This document shows positions 8,201-11,371 of a DNA stretch of 11,371 nucleotides, piece by piece. Below the pieces are notes generated by a model. That model saw nothing but the letters and a program-made list of their open reading frames with translations. It was not told the DNA's origin and ran no database searches. This DNA comes from Candidatus Bathyarchaeota archaeon (GTDB lineage Archaea; Thermoproteota; Bathyarchaeia; Bathyarchaeales; Bathyarchaeaceae): assembly GCA_030669695.1 (NCBI GenBank), contig DAOVDC010000012.1:1-11371 (forward strand), given 5' to 3'. Within the stretch, counting starts at the first letter, position 1; every line of letters begins with the position of its first letter. Both the position numbers and the translations under genes were made by a program.

Positions 8201-9062
8201 TCTAATTGAAATAGTAGATGCTCGAAGAACACCCTCTACCCCTATCATGACCATTTATCTTGACAGGGAGCATCGGAAAAGCAAAGAGAAAGCCACTGAA
8301 GTTGCGCGGGGGATCATTTGCACAACTACGGAGGACATCGCAAAAGTTATGTATATCAATTCTGGACAGGAGGAGGTTGTTGTTGAACTTGACTTAACAA
8401 TGATGGAAGATCGCGGTGTCACGTTAGATGAATTAGAGAGCGCGTTGTGTCTGCCGAACTGCATATTAAGGGTAGAGGGCGACCATCTTTACTTTAAACC
8501 AAAGAAGCCTGTAGATTTTAGAAAGCTACTTGGCAGAGTTTCCACCCATCTTGTCAAAGGTGTATCAAATATTCACCGGGTTCTTATTACTGAGGAAGCG
8601 AGACGGTGGGTTGTACGAACAGATGGTTCCAACCTATCAAGTGTTCTTGAAGTCTATGGTGTGGATCCTATGCGAACTATCACCAATCACATACATGAAA
8701 CCGCTAAGACTCTTGGAATCGAGGCGGCCAGAAATCTTGTAATAGAAGAAGCGATCGGCGTACTTGAAGAGCAGGGTCTCGATGTGGATATAAGACACGT
8801 TATGTTGGTGGCTGATATTATGACTGAAACGGGGGATGTGCGGCAGATAGGGAGACACGGGATCAGTGGCCAAAAAGCCAGCGTTCTTGCTAGAGCAGCT
8901 TTTGAGATCACTGTTCCAAACCTTGTTGAAGCAGCTATAATGGGGGAAAGCGACCCGCTGAGGGGGGTAACTGAAAACGTGATAGTGGGGCAATCTATAC
9001 CTATCGGCACGGGTTTAGTTGATCTCTACATGTCAACGCTGCGTCGTGAGGAGAAAAAATGA
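5247..9062 (+). CDS. rpoA: DNA-directed RNA polymerase subunit A, fused A'/A'' (RpoA1+RpoA2)
   Basis: Largest RNA polymerase subunit, carrying the catalytic magnesium site; counterpart of beta' and Rpb1. The 1271-residue chain includes both parts that most archaea encode as rpoA1 and rpoA2. Zinc ligands are Cys63, Cys66, Cys73 and His76, then Cys103, Cys106, Cys150 and Cys153. The active-site loop NADFDGD is at 458-464 (Asp460, 462, 464). The bridge helix is around 793-827 (GLDPIEFFFHAMGGREGL onward) and the trigger loop around 955-975 (SIGEPGTQMTLRTFHYAG). The usual split point falls in the 883-921 linker, which is open and in frame here. An unlabelled Cys cluster (573, 576, 579, 584) could bind metal. 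The start is GTG at 5247 with GGAG ten bases upstream. The stop overlaps the rpl30e start by four bases (ATGA), which suggests coupled translation. Confidence 0.98.
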   Translation: MEVEQAVHKVVDELYFGIISPQEIRRFSVAEIQTADTYDEDGAPITLGLMDGRLGTLEPRQRCRTCGNTAIRCPGHFGHIELAVPIVHIVFTKIIYNLLRATCRNCGRVLFSTDRIAEIRARIERVRELTGTVPSSIYKNTLREAKGKECPHCGASQYKIEFTKPTALHEILEEGAQRLTPSMIRERLERIPDDDLKLFGFNPKTARPEWMVLQVLPVPPVYVRPSITLESGIRSEDDLTHKLVDIIRINQRLKENMEAGAPTLIIQDLSELLQYHVTTYFNNEASGIPPARHRSGRALKSLSQRLKGKEGRFRSNLSGKRVDFSARTVISPDPNLDISEVGVPLDIAMRLSIPEKVTLWNLDEMRKLVINGPEKYPGTLYVVRPDGKRIRLEFVADREKVAEVLEPGFIIERHLRNGDVAIFNRQPSLHRMSIMAHYVHVLPYKTFRLHLCVCPPYNADFDGDEMNLHIPQSEEAQTEARLLMQVQDQILSPRFGGPIIGAIRDFITAAYLFTRKSTFLAKEEVCRLLIAAGYTGTLPKPEKKEPEPLWTGKQIFSLFLPKDLNYALRATVCRGCTSCLQEHCQYDAYVVVKDGVLKCGVIDRSSIGAEQSESLLHRIIKDYGAQRGRQFLNRICQLLKLFMAMRGFTYSFDELELSSSVQRKIDYVIRTSEERVQELIKAFDDGTLQRLPGQTLTESFEIYVMNELAKARDKSGRIADRAFDIENSGMIMTRTGARGSSLNIGQITACVGQQSVRGKRIMRGYVERALPHFKKGDPTPKARGFVYSCYRSGLDPIEFFFHAMGGREGLVDTAVRTQQSGYMQRRLINALEHLRIEYDGTVRNSIGDIVQFRYGEDGVDPAKSDHGKAVNVSRLVEQIKIMSEKGKPASQQYVKKCLERIKDQLTPILFEELKNELTKAGLPQEGVNQAVTSTLDNYKRALVEPGEAVGIVSAQSIGEPGTQMTLRTFHYAGVREQNVTLGLPRLIEIVDARRTPSTPIMTIYLDREHRKSKEKATEVARGIICTTTEDIAKVMYINSGQEEVVVELDLTMMEDRGVTLDELESALCLPNCILRVEGDHLYFKPKKPVDFRKLLGRVSTHLVKGVSNIHRVLITEEARRWVVRTDGSNLSSVLEVYGVDPMRTITNHIHETAKTLGIEAARNLVIEEAIGVLEEQGLDVDIRHVMLVADIMTETGDVRQIGRHGISGQKASVLARAAFEITVPNLVEAAIMGESDPLRGVTENVIVGQSIPIGTGLVDLYMSTLRREEKK

Positions 9063-9370
9063 TCGACATAAACAAGGCTATTGCTACAACTGTGAGAACC
9101 GGAAAGGTTTTGTTCGGAGCTAGTAATGCTGTGAAAAACGCCAAAATAGGAAAGGCCAAACTCTTCATCGTAGCAGCAAATTGTCCAACCAATGTTCGTG
9201 AGGATATTGAATATTACTGTAAGTTTTCTGGTATTCCAGTGATTTTTTATAATGGAACTAGCATAGACTTGGGTGCAGCATGCGGGAAACCTTTCATGGT
9301 TTCAGCTTTAACGATAAAGGAACTTGGTGACTCGGATATTCTTAAGCTTACGGAGGCAGTGAATGTCTAG
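9059..9370 (+). CDS. rpl30e: 50S ribosomal protein L30e
   Basis: Archaeal/eukaryotic large-subunit protein of the L7Ae/L30e RNA-binding fold. It has 103 residues, close to the family's usual 100-110. Typical segments are the N-terminal helix (INKAIATTVRTGKVLFGAS), KAKLFIVAANCPTNV at the first RNA-contact region, and GIPVIFYNGTSIDLGAACGKPF in the second half. The ATG overlaps the rpoA stop (ATGA). It is preceded by GAGGAG (9048-9053) at five bases, a strong ribosome binding site. Its place between rpoA and nusA is the conserved archaeal order. The stop codon overlaps the start of nusA by eight bases, so translation of the two is probably coupled. Confidence 0.95.
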   Translation: MIDINKAIATTVRTGKVLFGASNAVKNAKIGKAKLFIVAANCPTNVREDIEYYCKFSGIPVIFYNGTSIDLGAACGKPFMVSALTIKELGDSDILKLTEAVNV

Positions 9371-9800
9371 TGGAATACGGTTCACGGGTCGAGAAATGCG
9401 GTATATAGCCTTATTTGAGAGCATAACTGGTGCAACCGCGAAGGATTGCGTAGTTGATGATGAGCTTAACCGAATAATTTTTATTGTGAAAGAGGGAGAT
9501 ATAGGAGCTGCTATAGGAAAAGGTGGCAAAAATATTCACCTTTTAGAAAATATGACTGGAAAAAGGCATGAAATAATTGAACACTCCGAGAATCCTGCTC
9601 AATTTATAAAAAATGCTTTGAGACCTGCCCGAGTGAATGAGATACGTATAACTGAACGACCTGATGGGAGTACGATTGCTGTGGTTTCTGTGAGCTCTAG
9701 GGATAAAGGGGTTGCTATCGGGAAAAATGGGAGGAATGCTGAGCGAATTCGGTTTTTGGCTAAACGATATTTTCAAATACAGAATGTGAGTATCACATAG
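9363..9800 (+). CDS. nusA: Archaeal NusA, transcription elongation factor with two KH domains
   Basis: RNA-binding factor predicted to act on the transcribing polymerase. At 145 residues it contains only the two KH domains; the N-terminal RNAP-binding and S1 domains of bacterial NusA are absent, as is normal for archaea. The KH signature loops are GKGG at 52-55 (within [11 protein letters not shown]) and GKNG at 120-123 (within [10 protein letters not shown]). The start, [15 protein letters not shown], is supported by GGAGG (9352-9356) six bases upstream and overlaps the end of rpl30e by eight bases. rps12 follows 16 bases after the stop. The gene order rpoA-rpl30e-nusA-rps12 is typical and supports the assignment. 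Its exact role in archaeal elongation or termination is not settled. Confidence 0.95.
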   Translation: MSSGIRFTGREMRYIALFESITGATAKDCVVDDELNRIIFIVKEGDIGAAIGKGGKNIHLLENMTGKRHEIIEHSENPAQFIKNALRPARVNEIRITERPDGSTIAVVSVSSRDKGVAIGKNGRNAERIRFLAKRYFQIQNVSIT

Positions 9801-9803
9801 CTT

Positions 9804-9809
9804 GAGGAG
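9804..9809 (+). promoter_or_regulatory. Ribosome binding site that fixes the rps12 start
   Basis: GAGGAG sits seven bases before ATG 9817-9819. A TTG at 9802 is in frame upstream but overlaps this motif and has no site of its own. The ATG gives [15 protein letters not shown], which matches the usual archaeal S12 start. Confidence 0.75.
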
Positions 9810-9816
9810 AGAAGTC

Positions 9817-10257
9817 ATGGGGTCTAAGTCACCGAAGGGCGAGTTCGCTGCGAGAAAGTTGCTTGCGAAACGAAAACGGTTTAGGTGGAGTGATATCTAT
9901 TATAAACGTCGCATGCTTAGGCTGGATGTTAAGTCTGATCCTTTGCGGGGGGCGCCTATGGGGCGTGGTATTGTTTTGGAGAAGGTTGGGGTGGAGAGTA
10001 AGCAGCCTAATAGTGCTATTCGGAAGTGTGTGCGGACTCAGCTTATTAAGAATGGTAGGTTGATTACTGCTTTTCTTCCTGGGGATGGTGCTTTGAATGT
10101 GGTGGATGAGCATGATGAGGTTGTGGTGGAGGGGATTGGTGGTTCTCGTGGTAGGAGTATGGGTGATATTCCTGGGGTTCGTTGGAGGGTTGTTATGGTT
10201 AATGGGGTTTCTTTGAAGGAGTTGGTGTTGGGTAAGAAGGAGAAGCCTATGCGCTAG
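9817..10257 (+). CDS. rps12: 30S ribosomal protein S12 (uS12)
   Basis: Small-subunit protein at the decoding centre. The 146-residue product is the normal archaeal/eukaryotic length. KQPNSA (62-67) is the conserved loop near the A site; FRWSD (22-26), [10 protein letters not shown] (51-60), [10 protein letters not shown] (85-94), DEHDEV (97-102) and GDIPGVRW (116-123) are also family-typical. It is the last gene of the operon here. In many archaea rps7 and a translation elongation factor gene follow, but this gene is followed by T-rich non-coding DNA. Codon use is remarkable: codons 33-145 (113 in a row) all end in G or T, while 10 of the first 32 codons end in A or C. The protein itself looks intact and conserved. 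Confidence 0.96.
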   Translation: MGSKSPKGEFAARKLLAKRKRFRWSDIYYKRRMLRLDVKSDPLRGAPMGRGIVLEKVGVESKQPNSAIRKCVRTQLIKNGRLITAFLPGDGALNVVDEHDEVVVEGIGGSRGRSMGDIPGVRWRVVMVNGVSLKELVLGKKEKPMR

Positions 10258-10318
10258 TCCGTGTTTTATCTTATTGTTTGTTACGTTATTTTGCGTGTAT
10301 CTCTCTCTAGACCCCCCC

Positions 10319-10337
10319 TATAATTTTTTTAGTTTTT
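10319..10337 (+). terminator. Poly-T terminator of the rpoB-rps12 operon
   Basis: About 60 bases after the rps12 stop, a T7 tract (10324-10330) and a T5 tract (10333-10337) follow a C-rich segment. Further T-runs follow to 10365. Archaeal termination commonly uses T-rich tracts without a strong hairpin, and no strong hairpin precedes this one. The exact end cannot be set from sequence. Confidence 0.5.
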
Positions 10338-10395
10338 CACAGAGCTTGTTTTTGGTTGGTTTTTTGGAATTAAGCTTGGAAATGGTTTATTCCAC

Positions 10396-10495
10396 GATAG
10401 GAATAGATGGGAAAAGATAGGAATAGATGGGGAAAGATGCAGAAAGATATAGAAAGATAGGAAAAGATACGAAAAGATAGCGAAAGATGGCAGCT
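10396..10495. repeat. Tandem array of ten 10-bp GAT-led units (about GATRNNGAAA/GATRSGAAAA)
   Basis: GAT occurs at exactly 10-base intervals, starting at 10396, 10406, 10416, 10426, 10436, 10446, 10456, 10466, 10476 and 10486. Units 1-9 end in AAA (seven units) or ATA (units 1 and 3); the three bases after GAT vary. The tenth unit (GATGGCAGCT) matches only in its first half. Units 1-2 and 3-4 form a 20-bp higher-order duplication with one mismatch, a sign of growth by duplication or slippage. The + strand is almost entirely purine apart from the T of GAT. The period is not a multiple of three and brings in TAG codons, so it is not coding. Short A-tracts recur once per helical turn, so the DNA is likely to be curved, or all units lie on one helix face as binding sites. 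It ends about 110 bases before the likely TATA box of the next gene. Confidence 0.9.
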
Positions 10496-10595
10496 GTATT
10501 GGAGAATACTTTTTTCATGTGATGTTTTTGGGTTTTGTTTTTTGTTCTGTGCTTGTTGGAGGCTCTGTTTACGCGGTGATTACGTGAGTTTTTGG

Positions 10596-10610
10596 TGAAA
10601 AGTTTTATTG
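10596..10610 (+). promoter_or_regulatory. Likely promoter of the C_GCAxxG gene
   Basis: TGAAAAG followed by TTTTATTG resembles a BRE plus TATA box. Initiation about 25 bases downstream would fall near 10630-10636, making the ATG at 10636 leaderless or nearly so and placing the alternative GTG at 10618 outside the message. Confidence 0.4.
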
Positions 10611-10635
10611 TTTCGGCGTGATTAGGGTTTGTTGG

Positions 10636-11127
10636 ATGGTGATAGGTTTGGGCAGAGGTATTGCTAATGAAGTTGATAGGGCTGTCATGTTGTTTGGTTC
10701 CAGTTTTAACTGTGCTGAGGCTGTTTTGTCTGTTCTGTGTGAGAGGATGGAGAAGCTAGGTAGGTCTTGTGGTAGAGCTGTTCCTTCTGTTGCGACTGGT
10801 TTTGGTGGCGGAATTGGTAGATCAAGTGGGACTTGTGGAGCTTTGAGTGGGGTTGTGATGACCGTAGGATTGATGGTTTGGCGTCGTAGGGCTGATGATT
10901 TGGAGCGGAAGTATAGAGTCTATGATTTGGTTTCGAGGATGATTGGGGAATTTGAGAGGGCGTTTGGTTCGAGTTCTTGTAAGGATTTGATTAGGATTGA
11001 TCTGAGGGTCGAGGAGGAGCGGTTTAGATTTCGTTCTCAAAAGGTGCAGGATAAGGTTTGTTCCAAATTTGTCAAGTGGTGTGTGAACAATGGGGCAACG
11101 TTGATGGATCAGCTTAAAGAGAGCTGA
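10636..11127 (+). CDS. C_GCAxxG_C_C family cysteine protein (predicted redox or metal protein)
   Basis: Small cysteine-patterned protein of unknown function; the family occurs mainly in anaerobic archaea and bacteria. With ATG 10636 it has 163 residues. The family pattern is visible as Cys26 (NCAEAVL), Cys67 in GFGGGIGRSSGTCGALSG (55-72), Cys115 (FGSSSCKDL) and Cys142 (VCSKFV); extra Cys at 35, 45 and 149. The Gly-rich 55-72 segment looks like a membrane-free hydrophobic helix lead, with no signal peptide or clear transmembrane span. A GTG at 10618 would add six residues (MIRVCW), but neither start has a convincing Shine-Dalgarno. I prefer the ATG because it fits a leaderless message from the TATA-like site upstream. 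It is not tightly linked to rps12 (378 bases from its stop) and converges with the gene at the right edge. A thiol-redox or metal-cluster role is inference. Confidence 0.8.
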   Translation: MVIGLGRGIANEVDRAVMLFGSSFNCAEAVLSVLCERMEKLGRSCGRAVPSVATGFGGGIGRSSGTCGALSGVVMTVGLMVWRRRADDLERKYRVYDLVSRMIGEFERAFGSSSCKDLIRIDLRVEEERFRFRSQKVQDKVCSKFVKWCVNNGATLMDQLKES

Positions 11128-11167
11128 CAGAACATAAATTCACAGACTTCTATCGATGTCTACTATA

Positions 11168-11192
11168 TGACCCAAATAATGTGACCCGAATA
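11168..11192. repeat. Short direct repeat between convergent genes
   Basis: TGACCCAAATA (11168-11178) and TGACCCGAATA (11182-11192) match at 10 of 11 bases with a 14-base period. They lie in the 111-base gap between two converging genes. No promoter is expected there, and the repeat may be chance. No clear terminator for either gene was found in this gap. Confidence 0.3.
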
Positions 11193-11238
11193 TATTACGA
11201 ATAAAACACGGAATATCCATAATGCACGTGCCATAAGC

Positions 11239-11371
11239 TCACTTGTGTAATTGCTTTCGTATTTCTGCAAGTGTCTTTTTTGCTTCAGGGGCTTGCTCAA
11301 AGAATTTGGTAAGTTTTTCGCAGTTATAGTCAACGCAGTAAGCACAGTTTTCAACGCCTTTTTCCATTCCA
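11239..11371 (-). CDS. DUF3795-like cysteine protein, C-terminal 43 residues, cut by the right edge
   Basis: Hand translation of the minus strand from 11370 to the TGA at 11241-11239 gives 43 residues. They include ENCAYCVDYNCEKLTKFF (7-24) and APEAKKTLAEIRKQL (27-41). The CxxC...C pattern (Cys9, Cys12, Cys17) followed by 'CEKL..FF...PEAK..L..IR' is the characteristic C-terminal end of DUF3795 proteins, small cysteine-rich and probably metal-binding proteins of unknown function in anaerobic archaea and bacteria. The start lies outside the window. The gene converges on the C_GCAxxG gene. Of the 43 codons 29 end in A or C, the reverse of the rightward genes beside it, which fits a strand-wide rather than gene-wise composition bias. 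Other frames of this stretch give no recognisable protein. Confidence 0.75.
   Translation of the reverse strand, partial: GMEKGVENCAYCVDYNCEKLTKFFEQAPEAKKTLAEIRKQLHK

Larger units (their letters stand above)
10258..10617. other. Non-coding T-rich intergenic region between rps12 and the C_GCAxxG gene
   Basis: No gene was found on either strand. The first part (10258-10370) is T-rich with a run of seven C (10312-10318) followed by T-tracts. The middle (10396-10495) is a 10-bp tandem array. The last part (10500-10617) is again T-rich with several runs of five or six T, then a likely promoter. rps7, expected after rps12, is not here. Confidence 0.7.

Noticed and set aside
9802..9816. TTG start for rps12
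   Set aside because: It overlaps the GAGGAG that serves the ATG at 9817, has no site of its own, and adds residues not seen in S12.
10396..10495. The 10-bp array as a CRISPR or a coding repeat
   Set aside because: Units are too short and have no spacers; the period is not a multiple of three and brings in stop codons.
11163..11354. 63-codon minus-strand frame at the right edge
   Set aside because: A different frame of the same strand gives a clear DUF3795-like C-terminus over most of the same bases, so this frame is a shadow.

Overview
The window comes from an archaeon, most likely a TACK-type lineage (Bathyarchaeia or another Nitrososphaerota/Thermoproteota relative). The evidence is an archaeal-type RNA polymerase operon, archaeal ribosomal proteins L30e and S12, an archaeal NusA made only of KH domains, an archaemetzincin, a beta-CASP RNase of aCPSF2 type, and TATA/BRE-like promoters. 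RpoB is one chain, not split into B'' and B' as in many methanogens and halophiles. RpoA is also one chain carrying A' and A''; that fusion is typical of Nitrososphaerota and some other lineages, while classical Crenarchaeota and Euryarchaeota have a split A. The lineage call is inference from these features; no tree was made.

Layout. Positions 1-1523 hold a leftward two-gene unit: a beta-CASP ribonuclease, then the start of an archaemetzincin that runs off the left edge. Positions 1524-1882 are a divergent control region. It has a likely TATA promoter for the rightward operon and a leader of about 160 nt with several hairpins. Positions 1883-10257 are the rightward operon rpoB - rpoA (fused A'/A'') - rpl30e - nusA - rps12, with gaps or overlaps of only -8 to +16 nt and good ribosome binding sites. 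rpoH, normally just before rpoB in archaea, and rps7, normally just after rps12, are both absent from their usual places. Positions 10258-10617 are a T-rich intergenic region with an apparent poly-T terminator and a striking tandem array of ten 10-bp GAT-led units. Then comes a rightward C_GCAxxG_C_C-family cysteine protein (10636-11127). Facing it from the right edge is the C-terminal end of a DUF3795-like cysteine protein.

The operon joins transcription (RNA polymerase large subunits and NusA) to translation (L30e and S12), as in other archaea. The left unit pairs a predicted RNA-processing enzyme with a predicted metalloprotease. The two right-hand genes are small cysteine-rich proteins of families seen mostly in anaerobes.

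The points most worth a second look are the helically phased 10-bp repeat array, a run of 113 codons in rps12 that all end in G or T, and a reversal of strand composition across the window (+ strand C/A-rich on the left, G/T-rich on the right, whatever the gene direction). The structured rpoB leader, with a CACCTCC element at its predicted 5' end, also stands out.
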